DNA of 40,400 bases from Glomus cerebriforme (Eukaryota > Glomeromycota > Glomeromycetes > Glomerales > Glomeraceae): NCBI GenBank assembly GCA_003550305.1, contig QKYT01000038.1, positions 325,178 to 365,577 of the forward strand. The letters run 5' to 3'. Positions within the stretch are counted from its first letter, which is position 1. Each line of letters opens with the position of its first letter. The notes below the pieces were generated by a model. The model saw nothing but the letters and a program-made list of their open reading frames with translations. It was not told the DNA's origin and did not search any database. The position numbers and the translations under genes were made by a program. Shown in pieces: positions 1 to 11,028 of this stretch.

Positions 1-60
1 TTTTTTTTTATTTGTATTTTGGGTATTATTATCTTCATTTTGATTATTTTCACTTGCCAT
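1..60 (-). CDS. 5' end of an unidentified gene running off the left edge
   Basis: On the minus strand an ATG at 60-58 opens a frame without stops to the window edge. The 20 visible residues are rich in Asn, Gln, Glu and Lys (they begin M-A-S-E-N-N-Q-N). An AT-rich TATA-like stretch lies just upstream on that strand (about 62-80). Low-complexity polar N-termini are common in fungal proteins, so no function can be assigned. A chance open frame in AT-rich DNA is a real alternative. Confidence 0.35.
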   Translation of the reverse strand, partial: MASENNQNEDNNTQNTNKKK

Positions 61-779
61 ATTTATAAATAAAATATATAAAAATTGTAAAGACTTCTTT
101 ACAAAAGATAAATAACAAGAAGAAAAAAGAGTATGTGAAAAAAAATTTTAAAATGCAACTTAAATTATAAATACTATTGATCAACAATNAATTAATGAAC
201 CTTTTTAAAGTTAGATAAAATCAAAAACTTTAATAATTTTATAGATAATTTTGATTAAACACATTTTACAAAAACTAATCTTTTCCTTTTTCTATTTAAA
301 AAGTTTGTGTAAATTTAAGTTAAAATAAATATTTTAAATATCACCTTGAGTAAAATTACCTGGCCACATAATATATATTTATTAGACAATAAATTTATCA
401 CATTTCGTGACTTAGAATATTTTTTTTATTAATAAAACTTTATATCAGTTCATATATGCAAAGTTTTTTTTTTTAAATACAAAGTTCATTTTTAAATTAT
501 TTAAATTACTTAATTACCTTTATTTAACATCCACTCACTATTTCATTAAATTTTCCCATAGTAACATTAAATTATTAAAGAATAATACAAATAAAAATCT
601 TTATGATGGAAAGAAAAGAAAGAAATGGAGGATGAAAGGAAGTGAAATAAACAATAGAAAGTAAAAATAAAAAGAATGAAGTGGATAAAGAAAATTGAAA
701 AGATATGAAAAAGATTATGAAAAAAGAAAAGGAAAAGGATAAAGTGATAAAAAATGAAGGGACAAAAAAAAAAAAAAGA
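61..779. other. AT-rich intergenic DNA ending in a purine-rich tract
   Basis: No credible coding frame on either strand. From about 600 to 780 the plus strand becomes almost pure purine (GAAAGAAAAGAAAG-like), leading directly into the tandem array that follows. One ambiguous base at 189. Confidence 0.6.
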
Positions 780-1925
780 ACGTTAGTAACGTTCTTGTAT
801 TAAATTTTAATAAAACCCCTAATTACCTCTAGGAGCCAAGCTGAAAAGTTCGTCCCTACAAAAATTAATAATAAAAAAGAACATTAATAAATATTCTTAT
901 ATAATGAAATAAAAAGAAACACATCCTGTCCGTCCTCTTTACCCATTTACCTTCAGGAGCTGAGCCGAAGAGTTCGTTCCTACAAAAAAGAAAAAAAAAA
1001 AACGTTAGCAATGTTCTTGTATTAAATTTTAATACTCCTCCCCTTCAATTACCTCCAGGAGCTGAGCTGAAGAGTTCATTCCTACAAAAAGAAAAAAAAA
1101 GAACGTTAGCAATGTTCTTATATTAAAATTTAATCCTCTACCCTTCAATTACCTCCAGAAGCTGAGCTGAAAAGTTCGTTCCTACAAAAAAGAAAAAAAA
1201 GAACGTTAGCAACGTTCTTGTATTAAAATTTAATACCCCTTCTCTTCATTTACCTTCAGGAACTGAGCTGAAGAGTTCATTCCTATAAAAAGAAAAAAAA
1301 AGAATGTTAGCAACGTTCTTGTATTAAAATTTAATACCCCTCCTTTTCAATTACCTCCAGGAGGTGAACCGAAGTGTTCATTCCTATAAAAAAGAAAAAA
1401 AAAATGTTAATAACGTTCTTGTATTAAAATTTAATACCCCTCCCCTTCAATTACCTTCAGGAGCTGAGCCAAAGTGTTCGTTCCTACAAAAATTAATAAA
1501 AAAGAAGCTTATTAAACATTCTTATATAATAAATAAAAAAATACTCCTCTACGTTTCTTTTACCCCATTTACCTTCAGGAGCTAAGCCGAAGTGTTCGTT
1601 TCTACAAAAATTAAATAAAAAAGAACATTAATAAATGTTCTTGTATAATAAAATAAAAAAAAATGTCACCCTACCTCTCTTTTTACCTCATTTACCTCCA
1701 GGAGCTGAGCCGAAGAGTTCGTTCCTACAAAAATTAATAAAAAAGAAGCTTATTAAACGTTCTTATATAATAAATAAAAAAATCACCCCTCTATGCCCCT
1801 TTTACCCCATTTACCTTCAGGAGCTGAGCCGAAGAGTTCATTCCTACAAAAATTAATAAAAAAGAATGTTAATAAACATTTTTGTGTATTAAAATACCAG
1901 GAACTTCCATCCCTACAAAAAAAAA
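780..1925. repeat. Tandem minisatellite array, about ten units of 100-120 bp, with two hairpins per unit
   Basis: The core AGGAGCTGAGCCGAAGAGTTCGTTCCTAC recurs, in variants, near 830, 950, 1055, 1155, 1255, 1358, 1457, 1577, 1698 and 1817, with a truncated last copy near 1898. Each unit carries a 7-bp inverted repeat GAACGTT-AGC-AACGTTC, often a palindromic TATTAAA-A-TTTAATA, and a small hairpin CGAA-GAG-TTCG inside flanking AGGA/TCCT. Spacer changes (AGC or AATA loop) give at least two unit types: shorter units near 970-1450 and longer ones near 840-960 and 1460-1900. All copies have the same orientation. Short open frames through the array (1364-1585, 1635-1856) are shadows of the repeat. 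Confidence 0.85.
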
Positions 1926-2094
1926 CAAAAAAAAATACCAGATTTGATCATATTATCTGATCAATCTGGTTAATCCGGTCATCCATGTAACATCTGATCA
2001 ATCCGGTGTTATCTAACGGATTCATCCAGATTATCCAAAATCCGTTCATTCCTTAATCCGAATTATCCAATCCGTTCAAAAATGGATGACGGAT
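1926..2094. repeat. Cluster of short direct and inverted ATCCG/CCGGAT motifs
   Basis: The words ATCCG, ATCCGGT and GATCAATC and their complements recur many times in about 170 bp. This clustering resembles the subterminal repeats of hAT-type transposon ends, but no matching second end or target duplication was found in the window, so it is probably a transposon-end remnant. Confidence 0.4.
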
Positions 2095-3528
2095 TGAACA
2101 GATTTCACTGGAGCATACCTCTATCATTGGCTATCCAGAGTATAGATGTCATTCAAATTATTTTGGGATGTCATAAATATAATTTGAAATGTACAAATTT
2201 ATTTGGTTTATATATAATTTACTAAGTAAAGTGCCAAAATAATTTGGGATGGCAAAAATAATTTGGGATTTTACTATATACCCAAATTGATTTTAGAATT
2301 TGGGTGGCATCGATAATTCAGAGATGCTATTCCTTTTGAAGATTATTTTTAAATAGTTTATTAATAGCTACATTAAGTAGCTAGCAGATGCTGATTAATT
2401 CACTTAGAATTACTGCTATATTAATATTATTTTTGTGAAATTTCTTTTTAACTGATTCTTTAAAATGGCTCCTAAATAATCATAAATTATCATAATTAGG
2501 GATTGGGATTTATTATTTCTTGAATTATTGAAATAATTAATGTATTTATTTATTAAATTAGCATTTATCCATCCATTTTCTTGAAACTAAACTATAACAT
2601 CCAAAGAAATTTGTTCTTTATATTCTAATTTTTTTTTCTTAAAAATACAAATTGGAGATAGTTTAATTCTATCTAAATAAAACACTTTTAATTTAAAAAT
2701 AATTTTACAAATAAATAATAAAGTTCATATTTAAATTAAAAATTTCTTGCTAGTAAGAACAACTATAAATCAATTTTTATTATTAACTGTTTCATAAATA
2801 TAAACTTTTTTCATTCTTTTGATTAACAGTAAAATTACTTGCCATATCAAACTATACAAAAGTTTTGTCTATGTTGAAAATATTGCACATTTCAAAAGAC
2901 TTTGCTATTTTAAGATTAATAACAAATTTATTAAAACTTTCTAGCAATTTTTTTGTTTGTTTAGGAAGTTTCTGGAATATTTTTATATGTCACCAAAAAG
3001 TCAAATTTTTTTTTTTAAAAATACATACAATTAACAATTTAATATTTTAAAACTTTCTGTTAAATCCTCATAAAGAATTATTATATCCTATTCTGCTAAA
3101 ATGTCTAATATCTTAATGTGAATAATTAAATAGATTACAGTTAATTCCTACTTTCTTTATTTAATTATCTAGTTATAAAGCTTTGTCTTCACTTTAGAAT
3201 AAAAAACTTTTTAACCTAAGCCAATACTTTTGCTACTTCTGTTTATTTTATTTGTTCAACGTGTACTTGTCTTAATTCAATATTCAATTATATTACTATC
3301 AAGTTTAAAATGAGCTACTGCTTTATTTCTTTCATATTACTTTGTGTAATTAACAACTTGTTCTTTTTGCTTAATAAAATAAGAAGTATAAGTATGTTTA
3401 GTAACTTTACGTTTGACTTGTTGTGGGCTTGTGGCATTATTAGTCTTTTGTAAATAAGTATTGTTTTTGTTACTGTAATTAAAAAAATTATAAAGGTAAT
3501 CAAAAAAAGTATTTTGCATATTAATCAT
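2095..3528 (-). pseudogene. pogo/Tigger-type (Tc1-mariner superfamily) transposase relic, split by a MITE
   Basis: Read on the minus strand from 3528, a helix-turn-helix N-terminal part (3528-3337) is followed by heavily broken frames that still carry the Tigger landmarks: an N-I-D-K-T then F-D-M signature near 2855-2890 (the usual N-M-D-E-T, W-F-D-M block with the first catalytic Asp kept), an E-N-G-W stretch near 2570, a Y-D-Y segment near 2500 (second Asp), V-K-K-K-F-H near 2450, and I-C-stop-L-L-N-V near 2375, where the usual third catalytic Asp is Asn. Nonsense codons fall at conserved Trp or Gln positions (for example after I-E-Y near 3279 and after K-E near 2327), and there are frameshifts. 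A 175-bp MITE sits inside the last part, after which H-L-W-I-A-N-D continues in frame at 2140. Non-functional; family assignment is from motif recall. Confidence 0.75.
2133..2323. mobile_element. 175-bp hAT-type MITE (2141-2315) with 8-bp target duplication
   Basis: The element begins TATAGATG and ends with the imperfect complement GCATCGATA. It is flanked by ATCCAGAG (2133-2140) and ATTCAGAG (2316-2323), an 8-bp duplication with one C/T difference, the size expected for hAT. Its sequence closely matches both ends of the larger element at 9897-10974, including AATTATTTTGG, GTACAAATTTATTT and TTTACTAAGTAAAGTGCC, so the two belong to one family and this copy lacks the interior. It lies in the coding sequence of the pogo/Tigger relic. 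Confidence 0.8.
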
Positions 3529-4452
3529 ATTTTAAGAAGATTATTTATTATAATACTACACAGATAATAATACAAAATGATGCAAAATATTTATGAAATA
3601 TCATATAAATTGAAATTAAAGTATATATACTTCATAAATTATTTTATTTGAAAATTTTTAAGCTATAAATTTAAGATAAAAAAAATTACCTAAAAATAAG
3701 CATATCTATAGTAAAAAAAAGTGTTTATTATCAAAACTATACAGTATTAATTTTTATCAATAAAATTTTAATAAAAATATTTAATATATTTGAAAAAAAA
3801 CTAAAAAATATAAGTATATAAAAATAAAAAAAAATAGTAATAAAATATAATTTTATTAACTTAATAAATAATTCCTTAAGAATAAATTATCATATATAAA
3901 ATAAAATAAAATAATATATAATAATAATAAAAACTAATTATTTAGTAATAATTAATTGTAAATTTGATTGTAATATTACTTTATAAAGTATAAAAGTCAG
4001 TTTTTATCAAGAAAATATTGCTATCATACTTTATCTTTATAGATCAGTACTCTTATGTCTATTGAATATTAATATAATAAATATGATTAACTTGTTTTAT
4101 TAAAAAAAAAAATTAATTGTAAATTAAATTTTAAATATTTTCTTTTTTTTGTTTAAAGTAGCATATGTAAAAAAAAATAGTAAACTATAGAAATTATTTA
4201 AATGAAAATATCTAAAAATAATTAAAAAATAATAAACTTTAAAAATTAAATATTAAATTGTTTAAATAAATCTTTATTCTTAAAAAATTTTACTAAAAAA
4301 TATTTGTACTAAAAAAAATATCTAATTTACTTTACTTTTGCTTTTTTCTATAATTAGAAATAATTTTTTCTTTAAACTAACTAAATTTTGCATGTCTAAA
4401 TTATCAAATACCTAAATTATTTTGCTGAATATATTTAATGGATAAATTTATT
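3529..4452. other. Very AT-rich intergenic DNA
   Basis: Almost entirely A and T with homopolymer runs. No coding signal beyond chance frames. It contains a short LINE 3'-tail relic at 4072-4112, listed separately. Confidence 0.6.
4072..4112 (+). mobile_element. LINE 3'-end fragment with poly(A) tail
   Basis: ATAATAAATATGATTAACTTG followed by a T-rich linker and an A run at 4102-4112 matches the last bases of the LINE that ends at 8510 (same word, then CTTAAAAAAAAA). Only the extreme 3' end is recognisable, as expected for a heavily 5'-truncated target-primed insertion. Confidence 0.55.
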
Positions 4453-4639
4453 TGTAACATCCTGTTACGTGTCTTATTTGTAACAACCTTGGAAAATAGG
4501 TCTAGATAATAAATTTTTATTTATAGAAATTATTTATTTATTTATAGAATTTTAAATAATCAAGCTAAACACAATAAAAAATGACAATACGTGTTAATAT
4601 AGTAAAAGTAAATACGCATTTATATTACTAGGCAACAAA

Positions 4640-5340
4640 GCTAAAGCATTCTAAAGAAAATGATGAAAAAAAAGAAGTACACAAAAAGAATGAATGAATG
4701 AAATAAAAAGTAAAAAAGAAAGAAAAAAAGGAAAAAATAAACAAAAAAGAAATAAAGGAAAAAAAAGAAAAAGAAGGTAATTAGAACAAAAAAACTTGGC
4801 CAAAAACAAGAAAAACAAAAAAAAAAATAAAGAAAAGACTCACCTAAAGACCGAAATGCCAAAGAGCAGGAAAAGAAGAAGTTAGAACGAAAAAACACAC
4901 TGAAAATGAAAATGAAACCTAAGAGACGAAGAGCTGACCTAAATGGAAAGGAAAAAAAAGAAAAAAAAAGGGAGTTAGAGAAGAAAGAAAGACAAAGATA
5001 AACAAACAAATGAAAAATAAAATTATGAAGAGCTGACCTAAATGGAAAGAAAAAAAAAGAAAAAAAAGAAAGGGAGTTAGAGAAGAAAGAAAGACAAAAA
5101 CTAACAAACAAAAAACAAAAAAAAAATGAAAATAACAAACGTACTTAAGAAGAAACAAAAAGCAAACTAAATGGAAAGGGAAAATAAAAAAAAAAGAAGG
5201 TATTAGAAAAAAAAGAAAGAAAAAACAAGCAAACAAATGAAAAAAAATAAAAAAAAACAAAAAATGAAATTAGTGGACGTACCTGAGAAGCAAGGGAAAA
5301 AAGAAGTTAATTAGAAGAAAAAAAGATTATCATATTAAAC
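4640..5340. repeat. Purine-rich degenerate tandem repeat
   Basis: The plus strand is almost all A and G. A unit of roughly 115 bp containing GAAGAGCTGACCTAAATGGA and then GGGAGTTAGAGAAGAAAGAA occurs at about 4926-5025 and 5027-5105, with weaker copies near 4840 and 5150-5270. The long Phe/Ser/Leu-rich minus-strand frames here (4641-5138, 4919-5260) are the translation of this polypyrimidine strand, not genes. Confidence 0.75.
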
Positions 5341-5355
5341 AGCTGATAAACAAAT

Positions 5356-8300
5356 AATAATATGCGCGTGATTTAGGAGTGTGATTTACCACGGGTAATC
5401 AACTCACCGCAGATGTCGATACAGCAAATCGTGAAATCAAAAATATTTGCAATTTGATCAGAAGAAAAAAACTCACCATTGGTCAATTGGTTTACATCTC
5501 TAATAAAGTGCTCACTCCAAGACTTCAATACAGACTACTGTTATCCTCCTTGACTGATTACCATATAGACAAATTATATTCCCCCCCTTATGATTATCTG
5601 CAAACATCAGCTAGGCCTTTCCAAAACCACAGCAAATAACGTTCTTTTCCATCCAGCTCTAGGCAGATTTCGATGCCTCTCTCATTCTATCAGAGAACAT
5701 CAAATTACTAATTTTTTGGTTCACCTCAATTCCATTGGTCCATGCAGAGATTCTGTTTACATTTCTCTAAAAAATTGTCAATTAGACCTTGGACTCACCT
5801 CTCCTCTTTTGGAACATAATGCTTTACCTTTGGATTTCAAACTAGCACCGTATTATCTATATTTACGTATTTTACATTCTATGTCCTCTTTACTTCTGCA
5901 AGCTACCTTACCACCTTTCTCTTTGGATTCATGGACTATTGTTGGGACGGGCCTTTCCATCAGAAATTTAATTTTTGAATATTACCCGGAGGACGCTTTT
6001 CATTTATTGAAATTTATCACTAAACATCATTTATTTTATATTACACAAGTTATTACGTTTGACTTCGACAATGTTTTAAGTTAGAAGCAGATTAAATTTC
6101 GACAGCAAAAAAACTTAAAAGGCCGATCTCCAGAGTCGTTCTCTACTATACAACTATTTGGATTCAATTATTTGTCAGAAATCAACGAAGCTCATGCCTT
6201 CTCCGCTGCTCTAATTAATACGGGCACCTTACTGGACCTGATTCTGCCCATCAACCATAGAAAAAAAGAATAGGTCAAAGGTTCAGTGGTTCTCAAATAA
6301 TTTATGGTCACGTTATTGACAAAAGTATAGAAAAGAATACAATACAACATTATATTTCCTCTCCTTCCTACAACAACAAAGGCGACTCTATTATTTCCTT
6401 AACTCCTTATAATATCCGGAAGTATGCTCTTGCTTCTTATAACTCCGATCAGGTTTTACGTTAAAGTGGCATTTGCACTTTCCCTCTCCCATTATCATCA
6501 AACGTGAACTGCATGATTAACGTCAAAAGAGATTCTCAGGATTCATCCTCAACAGTTGATAGATTTTTTTCAGATCTTAGTTACTTCTATAATGCCTCTT
6601 CCCAATTAGAGGATGAACCTGGCCTTCCGATCGATGTGGACCTTCCTTCTATTTATTTACCAGATTGTCAATCGTTTGACGAATTATTGATATGCAAATT
6701 TATACAAGAATATGATACACAAGAATGTTTAATTTTTCTGTTGAATGCTTTCCACACTCTTTCACTTAATCCAATACATATTTATACTGATGTTTCCTTA
6801 TCATTTTCACAAAACAATGCTCACATGGGATCAGGATGAATCGTAAAAAACTATCACGAAATACAATTCTGCTGCCAACTCTCCGACTGGCCTTCTTCTA
6901 CTCGAGCAGAATTGTGCGTGATATTTACAGCTATTTTAGCCATCCCTTTGGATTCTAGATTAGTTGTTTATACTGATAGTAAAGCTACTTTGGATGGTAT
7001 TAATCATTTTATTAATATAGGTTATAGTAATTGTAAAAAAATTTTTAGAGTTATTAATCGATCTTTTTTACTTTCTATTTTTTATTTATTAGAGGTTAAG
7101 CACATTTCTTTACAATTAGTTAAAGTCAAAGGTCACGCGAACAACTCTCATAATGAAGCAGCTGATCATCTTGCTAAACAAGGATCTCATTGTCAAGACC
7201 ATATAGGAGCTTGTAGATTTTACGATTTTCGCATGATTCAACACCAGTTATTATGAAATAACATGCCAGTAGAAACTTCTATTCACTCCTTTATTAAAAT
7301 GCTCCATGATGCTCAAATGGCTGCTTCATGGTCCACAACCCACTATAATTTTGACCTATACAATAGTACATACTCCTTTGCTCATTAGGATTCGCTGTGG
7401 ACTTCCTTCTTTATTAGAAATAACTCTCATTGCTTTTATGTTACTATCTATGATAGCTTCTCCCAGAGACTTAAGCTCCTTACACTAGCTTTGCCCACCC
7501 TGAACATTATGAAGGAAAGACATCCGTTAAAATTTGTTGATGATATATGTTTTTTCTGCGGATCTGCTCAAGAGACATTCTTTCACCTGATTGGATGTTT
7601 CAATTTGACTTCTAAATAGGAAGACATTAAATTCAAAGCTATTGCGAATTTAACACAATTCATCATCAATTGGAGCCCTTTCAAAGATGCTGAAAATTCT
7701 AATGTTCAACAAGCTGCGCTCCTTTCTTTCCTCTCTACTTATTTTAAAACAGAAGCTAGAGTTGATCAAGATAATAGGGACTGGACTTTATTCTATACTC
7801 TTCGTTCTATCCATGCCACCTCTACATTCATGAAAATTCACCAAATTGTCTGTTCCAATCAAATCACCCTTCAAGTATTGGACAAACTTACCACTTTTCT
7901 TATTCAAGCATTTCATCGATACATATGGCTATCTAGAAACAAATTCTTCAAAGAATGGGAAGCGATGCTTCCTGAGGATATGGTCTTGTCTCCCTCCAAC
8001 ACCACTAAAGTTTCACCTTGTCCTAGTAAAATTTACCATTACATCGGTAATACACCAATGGATGAATTCAACAACTCTATAGAGAGTACTGCCTCAAGAG
8101 ACCTTTACGCTTTTTCTAGATGGAAAGATAGTGTGTGTAGGGTTATTAAGGAGGGTTCTAGAGTAGGTAATATTGTAGTTAAAAAAGTTTTTAAATTGTT
8201 TAGATTAATGGAGGGTATGTATAATAGTACTTTGTATGAACAATTAGATTTAAAATTAGATTTACATAATGGGTTATTAGATAGATTAGTTAGTCACTTT

Positions 8301-8527
8301 GATTCATCACAGGTACAGGATCAGGAAGTTTAAATAATAATTGAAGTTAGCTCTTGGATCCAAGACTTTCCTCTTGAATCTTCTCTTCGCGCGACAAGTT
8401 ATGCTTTTCTTTTACAGAGGGTATATTCGTGATTTATCATTCGTAATTATATATTCTTGTTAGAACTTCAATAATTATAATAAATATGATTAACTTGTCT
8501 TAAAAAAAAAAATAATATGCGCGTGAT
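5356..8527 (+). mobile_element. 5'-truncated LINE (5373-8510) with 17-bp target-site duplication and poly(A) tail
   Basis: AATAATATGCGCGTGAT occurs at 5356-5372 and again at 8511-8527, right after an A run at 8502-8512 (the last A residues overlap the duplication). The body starts inside reverse-transcriptase-like coding sequence, so the endonuclease and most of the RT palm are missing. The 3' untranslated region runs from 8334 to the tail. This is the standard footprint of target-primed reverse transcription. The insertion lies inside the long-TIR element at 4453-8602. Confidence 0.88.
5400..8333 (+). pseudogene. LINE ORF2 relic: RT C-terminal part, RNase H, zinc knuckle, C-terminal domain
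   Basis: The frame starts without an ATG (5404-5639, RT thumb-like with P-R-L-Q-Y-R), shifts by about 5600 into a second frame (to 5590-6084 and on to about 6270), then returns to the first frame to the end. RNase H type 1 follows, with its four acidic positions visible: Y-T-D (about 6785), R-A-E-L (about 6906), Y-T-D-S-K-A (about 6970) and N-E-A-A-D (about 7155). A C-x2-C-x8-H-x3-C knuckle is at about 7555-7605. The last 167 codons (7830-8333) are open. In-frame stops at about 6082 (TAG), 6837 (TGA), 7254 (TGA), 7387 (TAG) and 7617 (TAG) sit mostly where Trp is expected; another TAA lies near 6462. Dead copy. Frames annotated separately here would be pieces of this one ORF. Confidence 0.82.
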
Positions 8528-8602
8528 GACGTTAATAAATAATATTACACAAAAATTGAAATTTCTGAAGGTGTTATAAATAAAACGTAACAGGGTGTTA
8601 CA

Positions 8603-9888
8603 TATATATTTATTCATATTTAATTATTTTTTTAATACTAGATAAAAAATATAAAAAAAAATTAAAAAAAAAAATTTTAAAAAAAAGTTTATTTATATAT
8701 ATATTATCATATAATTTTGGTAAACCAAAATATTAAATCATTTTTAGTTTTTTACTATAACTAATTTAAAATTTAATCCATTATAGTAAATACTAAGATT
8801 TTACTAATAAGTTCTGATATATCAAAAAGATTTTAATATATATGATTTGAAAATTCTGATATAAGTCCAGTTTCAGTAAACTAGAGATCCGTTAAATTGA
8901 ATTTCACTATGTATATATAAATATTTAAAAAAAATCAAATGGTTTCTTTGTAAAAAAATAAAATATTAATTGCCAATCCGTCACTTAACAATACAAAATT
9001 AATTAGTAAATTTGTCACAAATCTTTATATGAATGACGTCAATTCATATATTTTAACTTCAATTTTGTCCCACATAGTCATGCTTAAATGTAACAATAAC
9101 TTACTAATTAATATTATGAAATCTGGATAAGTCACAAAAAAAAATTTTTTATCTTTTATTATAAAATTCAACGAGTTTACTATAAAGAAAGTTACTATTC
9201 CAGTTTATATTTTAGCTAATTTTACAATTTTTATACATGAATTTTGTTAGATTTACCAGGTTTTTTTTAATACTATTNAAAAATATATAATATATTCATA
9301 CTTAAATTAATAAAATAACACTTAAAAAATATTTTTTTCTATTATTTTATTTTACTTTTTAGATTTATCAGTTTTAAAAAGACATATTCAGGTAATAAAA
9401 TATTTTTTTTTAGTAAATTTATAATGTATTTAAGTTGTTAGATATGTTTTTAAACTGGTACAAATACTATTCCAAACTAATAGTATTTAATATATAAAAT
9501 TGTGTCAAAATTAATTATAGATTGCTGATCATTTTGTATCGTTGAGTTGTGAATCAGCAATTAATAATTAAAACTTAGTGTAACCTTAACTTATAAAAGA
9601 AATTTAATAAGTTAAAAATTATTATTTATATTTTTAAGGACTGGTACTAGCATCCAATCTTTTTAAATTTATTAATGTTTCATGTTAGTTTAAAGATCCA
9701 ATGAGATTGTAAGGAGATTTAGGTAAACTGAATAAAAGATAATATTTGAGGAGAGATCTGAAAGAATTGGTTGAAAGGATTATTTTTGGTACTAGCACTA
9801 GGGTATGGAAGAGAATCAGAGCATAATCATATTTAAGGTGAGGACTCATATAGTGTAAGTGCAATAGGTGACATTTTTTCATGTTATG
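8603..9888. other. AT-rich intergenic DNA
   Basis: No convincing coding frame, RNA gene or transposon end. The minus-strand frame at 9685-9930 overlaps the end of the next element and looks like chance. One ambiguous base at 9278. Confidence 0.55.
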
Positions 9889-10982
9889 GTGGAGGGTATA
9901 GATGCTGTCCAAATTATTTTGGAATGTCATAAATATAATTTGGGATGTACAAATTTATTTAATTTATTATATGTGCAGATATTTGTAATTGGACCTTTTT
10001 TAAGGGTCACTGATCATTTAATTTCTGCAACTGTGATTTGCCATCTGCTTATCAGCTGATATAGTCTTAATCACGTGAAGAAAAAAAATTGTTTTTTTTT
10101 TATTGTGAAACCCCCAATCATTCTGATGCTTCAACAATTGTTTTAATGTCAAACCAATCATTCTGGCACCTAACCAATTGTTCTAACCTTTAACCAAGTA
10201 TATTTGATAAAGTAAGAATGTTAAAATTGCTAAAGAGTTCACATTACTTTCTATTATAATTTTTTAAATATATTTTGTAAAAAATATGCTTTTATTAATG
10301 TTCTAAACAAATTTACATTCATCTTCCTTTACAAAATTTTGCTAACACTTCTTTTTTTTTATTTTATAGGTTCTTAAATGAAATTTTAAAAACTGGTACT
10401 TTTTCTATACCATTAACATCTAACAGAAAGAATGGAGCATTAGTTATATTATAAAATAAAGAAAATGTGTTATTTTCATTCCTAAAGCTAATAAACACAT
10501 AGTATTCTCCTTTCTTTATTTATACTTTAAGAACTGCATAGTCTAAAAGAAGCTGTCAGCCTGTCACTAAAGAAAAAATGAGAAAGGGATGTTAGTTATA
10601 TTCTATAATTAAAAAAAATATATGATACCTTCTTTACTTACTATTCTAAAATCTAAAAGTTCATTCCTAGTCTAAAAACACGATATTTTATTTATTTAAA
10701 AAAAAAGTTGTTTTAATTTTTCATTTTACATTAATAAAAATAATTGTCACCTTGTTGGTAAAAAAATTTTATTATTACCATAACCAATTAAAACACTGTC
10801 AATTAATGATCGTGACATATTTTTGTGCTACAAAAATTTGGGGTAAGCCTTAAAAAAATTGGGGTTGGTGTTAAGATATGCACATATGTATGTAATTTAC
10901 TAAGTAAAGTGCCAAAATAATTTGGGATTTTACTATATGCTCAAATTGATTTTGGGATTTGGGTGGCATCTATAGTGGAGGG
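9889..10982. mobile_element. 1,078-bp hAT-type non-autonomous element (9897-10974) with perfect 8-bp TSD
   Basis: GTGGAGGG is present at 9889-9896 and at 10975-10982. Between them the element begins TATAGATGC and ends GCATCTATA, and the inverted similarity continues inward (CCAAAT on both ends). The outer about 90 bp on the left and about 100 bp on the right match the 175-bp copy at 2141-2315. The central part (about 9985-10875) has no ORF of note and is absent from the short copy; it begins and ends near ATATGTGCA-type words, so it may be either original interior or a nested insertion. Confidence 0.82.
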
Positions 10983-11028
10983 TGTATATACGATACCAAA
11001 ATTCTTTATGTATTCTGGGCATTGCTCA

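Larger units (their letters stand above)
4453..8602. mobile_element. DNA element with long imperfect terminal inverted repeats, hosting a LINE
   Basis: The left end (4453-4500) reads TGTAACATCCTGTTACGTG and continues TTATTTGTAACAACCTT. The complement of the right end (8602-8558) reads TGTAACACCCTGTTACG and continues TTTTATTTATAACACCTT. About 40 aligned bases match with few differences. Removing the LINE and one copy of its target duplication (5373-8527) leaves an element of roughly 1 kb without a transposase. Flanks are so AT-rich that no target duplication can be called. A MULE-like or other long-TIR non-autonomous element is the likeliest class; this is inference. Confidence 0.6.

Noticed and set aside
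830..1850. Hammerhead-ribozyme-like core (CTGAGCCGAAGAG) in the tandem units
   Set aside because: The conserved CTGANGA...GAAA...GTC arrangement and helix closures are not present; only a fragment resembles it.
2865..3050. 61-codon plus-strand frame
   Set aside because: Lies antisense to the pogo/Tigger relic, whose motifs on the minus strand explain the sequence.
4641..5260. Two long Phe/Leu/Ser-rich minus-strand frames resembling membrane proteins
   Set aside because: They are translations of the complementary strand of a purine-rich tandem repeat; no start context or conserved motif.
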